A stretch of 64,000 bases of DNA from Icerya purchasi (GCA_039619475.1 CM077116.1:371766294-371830293), one strand, 5' to 3'. Shown: positions 23,240-37,543, counted from the first letter of the stretch. The notes: generated from the sequence alone by a model not told the origin. Numbers and translations: made by a program.

Positions 23240-23590
23240 CGTCCATTCCCGCACACCAATCTGCTATCGTTAGTTCCCATACCGTTCATAATAACTTTTA
23301 TTCAACTCCAAGTATTATGGAATTATTCCAATTATATATTTTCTTCACTCCCGATCATTTCATCGGACCGTTCATAATATTTTTATTTTCCTCCGGTTCT
23401 AAAAATAAATCCTACAATGTCTTCAACGCGATGAATGCGCACACATCTTCTGCAGTTAGTTCCCATACCGTTCATAATAACTTTTTTCAACTTCAAGTAT
23501 TATGGAATTATTCTAACTATATTTTTTTTCGCTTCCGATCGTTTCTCCCGAACGATCATAATTTTTTTCCAGACATATGTATTCAAAAAT
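23240..23590. repeat. 186-bp tandem repeat, left arm (two units)
   Basis: The landmark ataataactttt follows gttcat at 23290 and again at 23476, 186 bases apart. The two units differ by substitutions and small indels. The unit length is a multiple of three, which is why an open frame (23197-23592) runs through; I see no other sign that it is coding. Confidence 0.85.
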
Positions 23591-24225
23591 GAAATCGAGT
23601 ATAATTTTATTTAACACGGTTTCATAATTTCCCTCTCCATCCCCTATTCATCCTACACAAATTACAATTTTTTCATAATATATGTTCTAGACCCAGTCAA
23701 ACAATCAACTCTCGCGGAAGTGTAGACGCTGTCTCCAACACCCATTTTACCATCAGTTATTGTATATTATTGTCAAATTATTTTTCCAAAAGCCTTTTTA
23801 AAATTTTTTCACGTTCGTACATATTTTTTATTTGCACGACATTCGTTTCCATGCACACACGTTTCCATACCGATTGTAATATTTATTTATTTTTCATCCC
23901 CTCCCAGACTTCATACACATCCCACTGGCACGTTCAACGATAGTTTCTTTATTGATCCTGTACATTTTTTCTGCATTAGCCGCGGGAGCGTAGCACATTA
24001 ATCCATCCCACACACTATGCGTCCTCATATATTTAATTTTTAATTAACGATCTTTAATTATTTTTCCTACACAATCACTCCATCATACATACTTTACACT
24101 GTGAAAATAATTTTAGCCTTTCGATAGAGGAAATCTCCGATCACTAAATAATTGTTATAGGCGTCCTATTTTTAATATTATACACATCTCAGTATAATTA
24201 TTAAACGAAGGAACTCACAGCATCG

Positions 24226-24960
24226 TTGCTGCAATCGCACCAGTCTTTCTTTTTAGGAATCGTCAACCTCTGCAGGTATACGCCTCATCGCTACACCAGC
24301 CTTTGTCTGCACGGGTTGCTTATCTTTAAGGCCCCTCGTGTGTCGCACACTATTTACCATTATTCGAAAGAAGTATATTTTTTACGCTCGCGCACGCACC
24401 TATACGCACACATTTAACATTAGGGTCATTGGTCAGGCGACATTTCCAAGAACAATCACTGCTCCGCTGTCTAAGCTGCATCACCGGTCGTTCGCAACAT
24501 TATTGATGAAGCGCCCTTTTTTACAATAGGATAATTTATGACGTCTATACACCTTTTCTAGGAATCAAGGTAAAAGCGACCAATCTTTCCCACTGAAACC
24601 GGTTTTTAGACACGCCCCCAGTCTTTCTTTTTAGGAATTGACAACTTCTACAGGTATACATCTCCTTGACATGACAGCCTTTGTATGCGAGGGTTCTTTA
24701 TCTTCAAGGTCATTTATGTGTCGCACGCTATCTACCATTATTCAGCAGAAGAATATTTTTTTTTTTTTGCGTTCGCATACACCTGTACGCACACATTTAA
24801 CATCAGGCTCGTTTTCAAGAACAACAATCGCTGCTCCACAACCTAAACCGTCTCGTCTCGCCATTCACCCGCAACATTATTGAAGCCTCTATCATGTACC
24901 TGCATTTACGACCTTTTACAACAGGATAATTTATGACGTCTATACACCTTTTCTAGGAAT
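24226..24960. repeat. Duplicated block of about 380 bp, left arm
   Basis: Two related halves, near 24245-24560 and 24620-24960, share cagtctttctttttaggaat, caggtatac, tgtgtcgcac, taccattattc, acgcacacatttaacat, gcaacattattgaagc and aggataatttatgacgtcta in the same order. The same pair appears inverted at 34166-34880 in the right arm. Function unknown; the order and spacing suggest an old tandem duplication inside the element. Confidence 0.75.
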
Positions 24961-25135
24961 CAAGGTGAAAGCGGTCAATCTCTCCCGCTGAAACCGGTTT
25001 TTCACACACGTTACACAATGGTATAATGTGTAGTTCAGGGCTTCGTCTTCCACCGCTCGTTTCTGGAGGTACCGTTTGTTAGCATTAACATGAATATGAT
25101 ACTGCCGTGTGGTAAGAGCATCATACAGAACGATC

Positions 25136-27696
25136 ACGTCCTCGTCATCGACGCATAACCCGCATTCTTATGTAACTGATCTATACACTAAAGAAATCCT
25201 CCTTAACCGATCCTGTTAGACTGGTGGAGAGTAATGGCCTCGCACTACTATTTACCGATAACGCCTCAGCTTCAATCACCTCTGCACAGCCATGTAGTAA
25301 ACGTTATCTTCATTATTACAATCTTATGGTTTAACATTGTTACACTATTTTTCTCATTTTTAACTAATTATACCCCGTTTTCCACTATTTCACCCCATTT
25401 TCATACATTTTAGCACTTTTACACTGTTTTCGTCAATTTCTGCTATTTCTCACCGTTTTTTCAGTGCTTTTAGTCCTTTCACACAATTTTCCTCAATTTT
25501 TCGCGATCTTTCTTACTTTTTTCTTCCAACTCTTTACTATGCCTATATTCAACCGCGATAACCTTCTCTAGGCTTTCTTTCAACCCCTCAGTCGCTACTA
25601 GGCACCTCACCCACTTAGCGACCATCGCCGCAGAAGAATATTTTAGGTATTCCATGGGGGTCCTCACTTGCATATGGAGATGTACCAGTTGAATCAATCA
25701 AATCTTTGAGAGGGTGGTATGATGCATCAAATCGGGAGTTGTCTTCGGTTATTCCGCTGCTAGAGCTCCTCCCAACATTTTCAATGTGACTATTATACTG
25801 ATGTGCGATAAGAGCGTCCATCAGTTCAAACGTGTCCTAGATATTGACTAGACATCTGCCCAACACGCTTATGTAACTGATCTATGGACATCTTTAAGCA
25901 CCCCCTCTCCCCCGAAATCGTTCCTATTAGGCTGGTATGAGTAAGGGCCTCCTGCAACCATTTATCAATTACCATGTTCTCGTCAATCACCACTGCACAG
26001 GTATGTAGGAATTATTTTCCTCTATAAAATATTCTCGCGTTTAACACTGTTACGCCATTTTTCCAGTGCTTTTAGTACCTTTCACACAATTTTCCTCATT
26101 TTTTCATGATTTTTTCTTACTTTTTTTTTTCTTCCAACTCTTTACTAAGCAGATATTCAACCGCGATAACCTTCTCTAGACTCTCTTTTAGCCCCTCAGT
26201 CTCTGCCAAGGCACATCTCACGCTTAACGACCATCACCGCAGTAGAATGTTTTAAGTATTCCAAGGAGCTCTCCACTTGCATATGGAGGTGTAACGGTTG
26301 AATCGATCACATCTTTGAACGGGTTGTCTGATGCATCAAATCGGGAGGTGTCTTCGATCATTCCACTGCTAGAGGCTCCGCTCGAGATCTTCCATGTGAT
26401 TATTATGCTGAAGAGCGTTCATCAGTTCAAACGGGTCCTAGATTTTGACCAGACATCTGCCCCAGCATGTTTACACAGCTACTCAGTACAGTAAGGATAT
26501 CTTTAAGCACTCCCTCCCCCCGTAATCGTTCCTATTAGGCGGGTATGAGCAAAGGCCTCATGCAACCATTTATCAACTACTATGTTCTCGGCAATCATCG
26601 ATGCACAGACATATAGGAAATGTTTTCCTCCTCATAATATTCTCGTGTTTAACACTTACACTGTTTCTATCATCTTTAAGTAATTATAAACAATTTTTCA
26701 CTATTTCTCTACATTTTCATGCATTATACTACTTTTACACTGATTTAGACAATTTTTGATGTTTCTCACCATTTGCCTTTGTTTTAGCTCCTTTCACACA
26801 ACTTTCTTCAGTTTCTCACTGTCTTTGTAAGGTTTTTTTTATTTCTTACAATTCTTAACTACATTATTCTTCGTATGCATATGCTTCAGGAATATGTTCT
26901 ACTATATCTACAACAAATCAATGCTAATATAACTTGCTAACCTATGATATGATGCGGTGTGTAGGTGTATGTTTATATGTATAGGTGAGCGAGGACGGGT
27001 GATTGTATATGTTTGTATGCTTCTGCGAGTGAATGTGGGAGTCTATGCAAGTGTGTGGGGGTGCGACATGCACGTGATTATTACATTGTTGTAGTCCTCG
27101 TCATCGACGCATCATCATAATTATTATAAAAATTGTAAAAACATATTTGTCATCGTAATAACTGAAATTAACATTAGTACATTCCATCAGGCACCCAATA
27201 TACTTTAGATGCAGAGTTAAAATGGGATGCGGCCAGTGGAGAAATAGCCGTGACTGAAATCTCAACTAGATATACGGTTTTCATCACCAAATTTTAAGAA
27301 GATGTATATTTTTTCTACAAGTTGGGAATAGTAGTCTCTTGAATAGCATGCAAAATGTCAGAGCGACGGTTACAATGTGCAGGTCTATAAGCATGCTCCT
27401 TTTAAGCCAGTGAGAGCAAGGGACTCATGCAACTGCTTCCCAATCACTTCAAGCACATAAGCCTCAGTCGCATGCACTGTCATGCAGGAATTGTATCCAT
27501 CATTATCATATTTTTATGCTTTAAACATCGCTTTTTCCTCAATTTAAATAATTATAGCCAATTTTCAACCACTTCTCCTCATTTTCTTACATTTTAGTAC
27601 GTTTACACTGTTTTAGTCAATTTCTGCTATTTCTCACCATTTTCAAATGTTTTTACCACCTTTCACACAATTTTTCCTCAATTTTCACAATCTTTG
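25136..27696. repeat. Diverged module array, left arm
   Basis: The mirror of 31430-33990 in the right arm. On the plus strand here, cctttcacacaattttcctc-type blocks recur near 25475, 26080, 26790 and 27655, with the intervening 600-870 bases also related. Open frames on the minus strand (25137-24940, 25697-25479, 25821-25615) lie inside the modules. They are described under the right arm, where they read on the plus strand. Confidence 0.75.
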
Positions 27697-29266
27697 TAAG
27701 GGTTTTTTTCCTAAATGTGGGTACTTTAGTCATAAATGGAGTAATTTTCTGCGTGAGGAGTACTTTTCAGCTCGACGTGTATACTTCGTGATATGACATT
27801 CAATTCATTATTAATCTATGTTTCAACAGGTTTGTGGTCGGTTGTTGGAGGTTTACAGAACTTTCTGTTGCATTGCTTATAGTATAATGGTTCTTGTGTG
27901 CTAGTGAGATGATGGTGTTTGGTTGGGAATAATAAACATGGGTAAGAGAAGGAGTGCGTCCCATCAAGCAGGGGGACTGTTGCTTCGTAATTAACTTGGG
28001 TATTGCGCGCATTGCATGGCAGTTATAATATGCTCGAGCGAAAATTAGTCGCTGTACTCGCATGGCGTTCATGTTATTCATTAAATGTTCACACTGAGAG
28101 ATGCAATGGGCTCATCAACTTATGGATCCATGCGATCACTTCGATTTTTATAATTGTAATATGCACTGAGCATGTATGTATTCCAAAAAACCCATCAACT
28201 CTGTTACAGATAGTAATGTTTGAGGATAGATAGTGAAACGTTCATTAGAACAAGAATGTGTATACAAAGTGTTGTTACATCACATGTATGTCATCAAATT
28301 AACTAGAATGTTGCGTCTATAGTAAAAAAAAGAAATGAGGGGTTTTCCCTAAGAGGGCGACTATAATAAAATTGATGCGATTTTAGATGGAAATGGGGTA
28401 TTTTACAGTAAAAACGCTGTTTTGCACCTAAATGGTGAATATTCTGGAGGTTAAACGGTATTTTTCACACAAAATTTGATGTTTTTTTATAAATGTGGCT
28501 ATTTTACTCCTACATGGAGTAATTTCTGCATGAGGAGTACTTTTTGGACTGACATGTATACTTCTTGATGTGGTATTCAATTCATTCTGAAGCTATGTTT
28601 GAACAGCTTTGTAAATGGTTGGGGGGAAGTTTACAGAACTTTTCTGTTGCATCAGTTATAGTATAGTAGTTTTTTGGTGCTAGTGAGATGAAGGTATTTG
28701 GTTAGGAATAATAAATATGGGTAAGAGGTGGAGTGCATCCCAATCAAGCATGGGAGAGTATTGTTTGGGAATTAACTCCATTATTTGCACACATTGCAAT
28801 ACAATTATAATCAGTTTTGGTCAAAATTACTTGTTGTATATCGTTCATGTTATACGTTAAACATTCACACTGAGAAACAGACTGGACTCTTCAACATCAA
28901 GATCCATGCGATCGTTAGACTCTTTTTCAACAATTTGTGACGTTTCATACTATTTTTTAATGTTTTGAACGGCTCTTATGATGTATTTCAGCACATTTTC
29001 AAAGGTACAAAGTTCGTAATACGAAATAATTTTAATTATTTCGACAGTATTTACACACAAATAAAATACTATACCCTTAATACACTCAACATGAAACAAA
29101 TCATTACAAATAGAAATAAACAACGAAATTGCTCAGAAATTTTAATGAAATTTAAGAAGCATAGTGTATATGAAAATGAAGATATTCTTTAAATCAACAC
29201 TCCAAACTTGCAGTTTCAGAATTATATCAGACCCTGACTAAGAACCCCGTTGTTCCTTTTGCTGCA

Positions 29267-29423
29267 TATATATGTATATAATCATATATTATTAAATTAT
29301 ATATATAACTATATATGTACATATATATATCTAAATATATACATATATATATCTACATATATACACATATATATCTACATAAATACATATATATACATAT
29401 ATATCTACATATATATATATATC

Positions 29424-29468
<45 letters not shown>

Positions 29469-29859
29469 ACATATATACATATATATCTACATATATACAC
29501 ATATATATATCTGCATATATACATATATATCTACATTAATATACATATATATATACCTACATACATACATATTTATATCTGCATATATACATATATATAT
29601 CTACATATATATACATATATATCTACATATATACATATATATCTACATTAATATACATATTTATCTACATATATATACATATATATCTACATATATACAT
29701 ATATATACCTACATATATACATATATATCTACATACATACATACATATATATCTACATATATACATATATATCTATGTATATACATATATACATATATAT
29801 CTACGTATATACATATATATCTACATATATACATATATATATATATACATACATATATA
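29267..29859. repeat. TA-rich spacer at the palindrome centre
   Basis: Almost pure alternating pyrimidine-purine sequence with repeats such as acatatatatct and an uninterrupted (TA)n core near 29430-29466. It is itself close to self-complementary and forms the hairpin loop or cruciform tip. Open frames through it (29250-29651, 29315-29539), full of Ile, Tyr and Thr, are artefacts of composition. Confidence 0.92.
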
Positions 29860-31429
29860 TGCAGCTAAAGGAACAACGGGGTTCTTAGTCAGGGTCTGAT
29901 ATAATTCTGAAACTGCAAGTTTGGAGTGTTGATTTAAAGAATATCTTCATTTTCATATACACTATGCTTCTTAAATTTCATTAAAATTTCTGAGCAATTT
30001 CGTTGTTTATTTCTATTTGTAATGATTTGTTTCATGTTGAGTGTATTAAGGGTATAGTATTTTATTTGTGTGTAAATACTGTCGAAATAATTAAAATTAT
30101 TTCGTATTACGAACTTTGTACCTTTGAAAATGTGCTGAAATACATCATAAGAGCCGTTCAAAACATTAAAAAATAGTATGAAACGTCACAAATTGTTGAA
30201 AAAGAGTCTAACGATCGCATGGATCTTGATGTTGAAGAGTCCAGTCTGTTTCTCAGTGTGAATGTTTAACGTATAACATGAACGATATACAACAAGTAAT
30301 TTTGACCAAAACTGATTATAATTGTATTGCAATGTGTGCAAATAATGGAGTTAATTCCCAAACAATACTCTCCCATGCTTGATTGGGATGCACTCCACCT
30401 CTTACCCATATTTATTATTCCTAACCAAATACCTTCATCTCACTAGCACCAAAAAACTACTATACTATAACTGATGCAACAGAAAAGTTCTGTAAACTTC
30501 CCCCCAACCATTTACAAAGCTGTTCAAACATAGCTTCAGAATGAATTGAATACCACATCAAGAAGTATACATGTCAGTCCAAAAAGTACTCCTCATGCAG
30601 AAATTACTCCATGTAGGAGTAAAATAGCCACATTTATAAAAAAACATCAAATTTTGTGTGAAAAATACCGTTTAACCTCCAGAATATTCACCATTTAGGT
30701 GCAAAACAGCGTTTTTACTGTAAAATACCCCATTTCCATCTAAAATCGCATCAATTTTATTATAGTCGCCCTCTTAGGGAAAACCCCTCATTTCTTTTTT
30801 TTACTATAGACGCAACATTCTAGTTAATTTGATGACATACATGTGATGTAACAACACTTTGTATACACATTCTTGTTCTAATGAACGTTTCACTATCTAT
30901 CCTCAAACATTACTATCTGTAACAGAGTTGATGGGTTTTTTGGAATACATACATGCTCAGTGCATATTACAATTATAAAAATCGAAGTGATCGCATGGAT
31001 CCATAAGTTGATGAGCCCATTGCATCTCTCAGTGTGAACATTTAATGAATAACATGAACGCCATGCGAGTACAGCGACTAATTTTCGCTCGAGCATATTA
31101 TAACTGCCATGCAATGCGCGCAATACCCAAGTTAATTACGAAGCAACAGTCCCCCTGCTTGATGGGACGCACTCCTTCTCTTACCCATGTTTATTATTCC
31201 CAACCAAACACCATCATCTCACTAGCACACAAGAACCATTATACTATAAGCAATGCAACAGAAAGTTCTGTAAACCTCCAACAACCGACCACAAACCTGT
31301 TGAAACATAGATTAATAATGAATTGAATGTCATATCACGAAGTATACACGTCGAGCTGAAAAGTACTCCTCACGCAGAAAATTACTCCATTTATGACTAA
31401 AGTACCCACATTTAGGAAAAAAACCCTTA

Positions 31430-33990
31430 CAAAGATTGTGAAAATTGAGGAAAAATTGTGTGAAAGGTGGTAAAAACATTTGAAAATGGTGAGAAATAGC
31501 AGAAATTGACTAAAACAGTGTAAACGTACTAAAATGTAAGAAAATGAGGAGAAGTGGTTGAAAATTGGCTATAATTATTTAAATTGAGGAAAAAGCGATG
31601 TTTAAAGCATAAAAATATGATAATGATGGATACAATTCCTGCATGACAGTGCATGCGACTGAGGCTTATGTGCTTGAAGTGATTGGGAAGCAGTTGCATG
31701 AGTCCCTTGCTCTCACTGGCTTAAAAGGAGCATGCTTATAGACCTGCACATTGTAACCGTCGCTCTGACATTTTGCATGCTATTCAAGAGACTACTATTC
31801 CCAACTTGTAGAAAAAATATACATCTTCTTAAAATTTGGTGATGAAAACCGTATATCTAGTTGAGATTTCAGTCACGGCTATTTCTCCACTGGCCGCATC
31901 CCATTTTAACTCTGCATCTAAAGTATATTGGGTGCCTGATGGAATGTACTAATGTTAATTTCAGTTATTACGATGACAAATATGTTTTTACAATTTTTAT
32001 AATAATTATGATGATGCGTCGATGACGAGGACTACAACAATGTAATAATCACGTGCATGTCGCACCCCCACACACTTGCATAGACTCCCACATTCACTCG
32101 CAGAAGCATACAAACATATACAATCACCCGTCCTCGCTCACCTATACATATAAACATACACCTACACACCGCATCATATCATAGGTTAGCAAGTTATATT
32201 AGCATTGATTTGTTGTAGATATAGTAGAACATATTCCTGAAGCATATGCATACGAAGAATAATGTAGTTAAGAATTGTAAGAAATAAAAAAAACCTTACA
32301 AAGACAGTGAGAAACTGAAGAAAGTTGTGTGAAAGGAGCTAAAACAAAGGCAAATGGTGAGAAACATCAAAAATTGTCTAAATCAGTGTAAAAGTAGTAT
32401 AATGCATGAAAATGTAGAGAAATAGTGAAAAATTGTTTATAATTACTTAAAGATGATAGAAACAGTGTAAGTGTTAAACACGAGAATATTATGAGGAGGA
32501 AAACATTTCCTATATGTCTGTGCATCGATGATTGCCGAGAACATAGTAGTTGATAAATGGTTGCATGAGGCCTTTGCTCATACCCGCCTAATAGGAACGA
32601 TTACGGGGGGAGGGAGTGCTTAAAGATATCCTTACTGTACTGAGTAGCTGTGTAAACATGCTGGGGCAGATGTCTGGTCAAAATCTAGGACCCGTTTGAA
32701 CTGATGAACGCTCTTCAGCATAATAATCACATGGAAGATCTCGAGCGGAGCCTCTAGCAGTGGAATGATCGAAGACACCTCCCGATTTGATGCATCAGAC
32801 AACCCGTTCAAAGATGTGATCGATTCAACCGTTACACCTCCATATGCAAGTGGAGAGCTCCTTGGAATACTTAAAACATTCTACTGCGGTGATGGTCGTT
32901 AAGCGTGAGATGTGCCTTGGCAGAGACTGAGGGGCTAAAAGAGAGTCTAGAGAAGGTTATCGCGGTTGAATATCTGCTTAGTAAAGAGTTGGAAGAAAAA
33001 AAAAAGTAAGAAAAAATCATGAAAAAATGAGGAAAATTGTGTGAAAGGTACTAAAAGCACTGGAAAAATGGCGTAACAGTGTTAAACGCGAGAATATTTT
33101 ATAGAGGAAAATAATTCCTACATACCTGTGCAGTGGTGATTGACGAGAACATGGTAATTGATAAATGGTTGCAGGAGGCCCTTACTCATACCAGCCTAAT
33201 AGGAACGATTTCGGGGGAGAGGGGGTGCTTAAAGATGTCCATAGATCAGTTACATAAGCGTGTTGGGCAGATGTCTAGTCAATATCTAGGACACGTTTGA
33301 ACTGATGGACGCTCTTATCGCACATCAGTATAATAGTCACATTGAAAATGTTGGGAGGAGCTCTAGCAGCGGAATAACCGAAGACAACTCCCGATTTGAT
33401 GCATCATACCACCCTCTCAAAGATTTGATTGATTCAACTGGTACATCTCCATATGCAAGTGAGGACCCCCATGGAATACCTAAAATATTCTTCTGCGGCG
33501 ATGGTCGCTAAGTGGGTGAGGTGCCTAGTAGCGACTGAGGGGTTGAAAGAAAGCCTAGAGAAGGTTATCGCGGTTGAATATAGGCATAGTAAAGAGTTGG
33601 AAGAAAAAAGTAAGAAAGATCGCGAAAAATTGAGGAAAATTGTGTGAAAGGACTAAAAGCACTGAAAAAACGGTGAGAAATAGCAGAAATTGACGAAAAC
33701 AGTGTAAAAGTGCTAAAATGTATGAAAATGGGGTGAAATAGTGGAAAACGGGGTATAATTAGTTAAAAATGAGAAAAATAGTGTAACAATGTTAAAACAT
33801 AAGATTGTAATAATGAAGATAACGTTTACTACATGGCTGTGCAGAGGTGATTGAAGCTGAGGCGTTATCGGTAAATAGTAGTGCGAGGCCATTACTCTCC
33901 ACCAGTCTAACAGGATCGGTTAAGGAGGATTTCTTTAGTGTATAGATCAGTTACATAAGAATGCGGGTTATGCGTCGATGACGAGGACGT
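31430..33990 (+). repeat. Diverged module array with short ORFs, right arm
   Basis: At least four related modules follow one another. Each has an A-rich block (gaggaaaattgtgtgaaagg near 31453, 32315, 33028 and 33632) and then a segment around gcatgag.ccttgctca..ccnnctaatagga. Spacings are about 865, 713 and 604 bases. The best open frames are 33305-33511 (68 codons, starting MDALIAHQYNSHIENVG), 33429-33647 (72 codons, ending in a charged stretch EEKSKKDREKLRKIV) and 33989-34186 (65 codons, YDALTTRQYHIHVNANKRYL). The DAL...QYN/QYH similarity of the first and third frames shows they derive from one ancestral segment. I recognise no domain. Stops separate the frames, so these are remains or non-coding repeats. 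Confidence 0.7.
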
Positions 33991-35559
33991 GATCGTTCTG
34001 TATGATGCTCTTACCACACGGCAGTATCATATTCATGTTAATGCTAACAAACGGTACCTCCAGAAACGAGCGGTGGAAGACGAAGCCCTGAACTACACAT
34101 TATACCATTGTGTAACGTGTGTGAAAAACCGGTTTCAGCGGGAGAGATTGACCGCTTTCACCTTGATTCCTAGAAAAGGTGTATAGACGTCATAAATTAT
34201 CCTGTTGTAAAAGGTCGTAAATGCAGGTACATGATAGAGGCTTCAATAATGTTGCGGGTGAATGGCGAGACGAGACGGTTTAGGTTGTGGAGCAGCGATT
34301 GTTGTTCTTGAAAACGAGCCTGATGTTAAATGTGTGCGTACAGGTGTATGCGAACGCAAAAAAAAAAAAATATTCTTCTGCTGAATAATGGTAGATAGCG
34401 TGCGACACATAAATGACCTTGAAGATAAAGAACCCTCGCATACAAAGGCTGTCACGTCAAGGAGATGTATACCTGTAGAAGTTGTCAATTCCTAAAAAGA
34501 AAGACTGGGGGCGTGTCTAAAAACCGGTTTCAGTGGGAAAGATTGGTCGCTTTTACCTTGATTCCTAGAAAAGGTGTATAGACGTCATAAATTATCCTAT
34601 TGTAAAAAAGGGCGCTTCATCAATAATGTTGCGAACGACCGGTGATGCAGCTTAGACAGCGGAGCAGTGATTGTTCTTGGAAATGTCGCCTGACCAATGA
34701 CCCTAATGTTAAATGTGTGCGTATAGGTGCGTGCGCGAGCGTAAAAAATATACTTCTTTCGAATAATGGTAAATAGTGTGCGACACACGAGGGGCCTTAA
34801 AGATAAGCAACCCGTGCAGACAAAGGCTGGTGTAGCGATGAGGCGTATACCTGCAGAGGTTGACGATTCCTAAAAAGAAAGACTGGTGCGATTGCAGCAA
34901 CGATGCTGTGAGTTCCTTCGTTTAATAATTATACTGAGATGTGTATAATATTAAAAATAGGACGCCTATAACAATTATTTAGTGATCGGAGATTTCCTCT
35001 ATCGAAAGGCTAAAATTATTTTCACAGTGTAAAGTATGTATGATGGAGTGATTGTGTAGGAAAAATAATTAAAGATCGTTAATTAAAAATTAAATATATA
35101 AGGACGCATAGTGTGTGGGATGGATTAATGTGCTACGCTCCCGCGGCTAATGCAGAAAAAATGTACAGGATCAATAAAGAAACTATCGTTGAACGTGCCA
35201 GTGGGATGTGTATGAAGTCTGGGAGGGGATGAAAAATAAATAAATATTACAATCGGTATGGAAACGTGTGTGCATGGAAACGAATGTCGTGCAAATAAAA
35301 AATATGTACGAACGTGAAAAAATTTTAAAAAGGCTTTTGGAAAAATAATTTGACAATAATATACAATAACTGATGGTAAAATGGGTGTTGGAGACAGCGT
35401 CTACACTTCCGCGAGAGTTGATTGTTTGACTGGGTCTAGAACATATATTATGAAAAAATTGTAATTTGTGTAGGATGAATAGGGGATGGAGAGGGAAATT
35501 ATGAAACCGTGTTAAATAAAATTATACTCGATTTCATTTTTGAATACATATGTCTGGAA

Positions 35560-36110
35560 AAAAATTATGATCGTTCGGGAGAAACGATCGGAAGCGAAAA
35601 AAAATATAGTTAGAATAATTCCATAATACTTGAAGTTGAAAAAAGTTATTATGAACGGTATGGGAACTAACTGCAGAAGATGTGTGCGCATTCATCGCGT
35701 TGAAGACATTGTAGGATTTATTTTTAGAACCGGAGGAAAATAAAAATATTATGAACGGTCAGAAGAAATGATCGGGAGTGAAGAAAATATATAATTGGAA
35801 TAATTCCATAATACTTGGAGTTGAATAAAAGTTATTATGAACGGTATGGGAACTAACTGCAGAAGATGTGTGCGCATTCATCGCGTTGAAGACATTGTAG
35901 GATTTATTTTTAGAACCGGAGGAAAATAAAAATATTATGAACGGTCCGATGAAATGATCGGGAGTGAAGAAAATATATAATTGGAATAATTCCATAATAC
36001 TTGGAGTTGAATAAAAGTTATTATGAACGGTATGGGAACTAACGATAGCAGATTGGTGTGCGGGAATGGACGGTGTGCAATCATAGCGGTCACATAAAAA
36101 ATAATTACCT
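35560..36110. repeat. 186-bp tandem repeat, right arm (three units)
   Basis: The landmark ttattatgaacggtatggg recurs at 35646, 35832 and 36018, exactly 186 bases apart. The left arm has two units. The first two right-arm spans are nearly identical, so the extra unit is a recent tandem duplication. It explains the whole length difference between arms. Confidence 0.9.
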
Positions 36111-37111
36111 CTCAATATGAGATGACTGAGGCGTCGAGAGCGTCGATCGGGGGTTTAATGGTCGTAGTAAAAGTAAATTGAATGCGATATATTCGATATT
36201 AAAACAACGAAATTGATCGGAAAAGAGGGTGGAAGGGGTAAAGGAGACTAAGGCTAATTTAGACTATAAAAATAATTGATTTGTTAATTTGTAAATGTTT
36301 TGGATAACCGGTTAGGTTTAGACAACGGAGCAGGGATTGGGTTATTATGTGAAAAAAAAATAATAATTAAAAAAATAATTGAAGCATCGTAAACGGACGA
36401 CACGTGCGGGGGATTGGCGTGTGCGCTATCGCGGCGTAGAACGTTATGTTAGATATATGCGCGCGATCGGGACGTGCGTCTTGGCATATGGCAGTAAGAT
36501 CGGGGAATCATGAAAATAAAAAAATATGCTTTGGCTAATTTTATATTATGTATACTTAGACTTTGAAATATTTAAGAAATAATCGCGGTATCGGGAACGG
36601 AGCGCGTATGTGTGGGTGTGATATCGCGGCGGAGATCGGAATATGTGTGGGATCGGCGCGTGCGCTTTCGCGTCGGCGACCGGAGCGTGCGCGTGATCGA
36701 AATATACGTGTGAGAGGTGTGAACTGGAGTTATAGGTTAGATTTACGCTTTAAATAATATATTGGGGTTAAATTTTGGAATTTTCATACTTAGGCCTCGG
36801 AATTTTTAAAAAAATCGTTGTAAAGCAGCGGGTGGGCGGGGCTAGTGGAGACTTGGTTTACTTTCGGACGTTAATTAATGTACTTATGTTAATTAATAAT
36901 CTGTTCGGTTTATCGGAAACGAGCAGGACGCGTACAGGGGAATTTCAAAGAAATTTAGGGAACTTGTGGGAACTTTCAGCACCTGGACACTAATTGGGGT
37001 TACTTGCGCCCCCGAATAACACTTTGGATAGTTTATTGATCTCTGGACACTGTTTGGACGTTCGGTTTACTGGAAATGTGCGGGAACCGTCCTGAGGAAA
37101 TTCGGAGGAAT

Positions 37112-37543
37112 CGGGGGAAACTTGGGTGAATTTCGAGCACCTGGACATAAATTGGGGTGAATTTTGAGTAGCTGGACGGGAATTTGGGTGAAATTTGAGC
37201 ACCTGGACGGGAATTAGGGTGAATTTTCAGTACCTGGACGCTAATTGGAGTGAATTTTGAGTACCTGGACGGGAATTTGGGTGAAATTTGAGCAACTGGA
37301 CGGGGATTTGAGTGAATTTTGAGCACCTGGACAGGGATTTGGGTGAAATTTGAACACCTGGACGGGAATTTGGATGAAATTTGAGCACCTGGACGAAAAT
37401 TTGGGTGAATTTTCAGTATATGGACACTAATTGGGGTTAGTTTTGACTACCTGGACGGGAATTTAGGTGAATTTTGAGTACCTGGACAGGGATTTGGGTG
37501 AAATCTGAGCACCTGGACGGGAATATCGGAGGAAAACCTGGAC
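37112..37543. repeat. 31-bp tandem array, right terminus
   Basis: Inverted copy of the left terminal array; cores read cctggac at 31-base steps (for example near 37201-37272). Together the arrays present about 28 helix-phased sites facing each other across the element. Confidence 0.92.

Larger units (their letters stand above)
21717..29266. repeat. Left inverted arm of the foldback element (7,550 bp)
   Basis: From the outside inward the arm holds: terminal 15-mer; 31-bp tandem array (21769-22200); a CpG-rich block with many cgcgatc and cgcac motifs (about 22580-22920); 186-bp repeats (23240-23590); blocks carrying two related 3'-like segments (24226-24540 and 24600-24950, both containing tttctttttaggaat and aggataatttatgacgtct); diverged modules (25136-27696); and a unique inner part up to 29266. 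No long intact gene is present. Every open frame recurs in the right arm. Confidence 0.9.

Noticed and set aside
29250..29651. Open frames of 133 and 74 codons across the palindrome spacer
   Set aside because: They consist of Ile, Tyr, Thr and His from TA and CATA repeats; this is composition, not coding.
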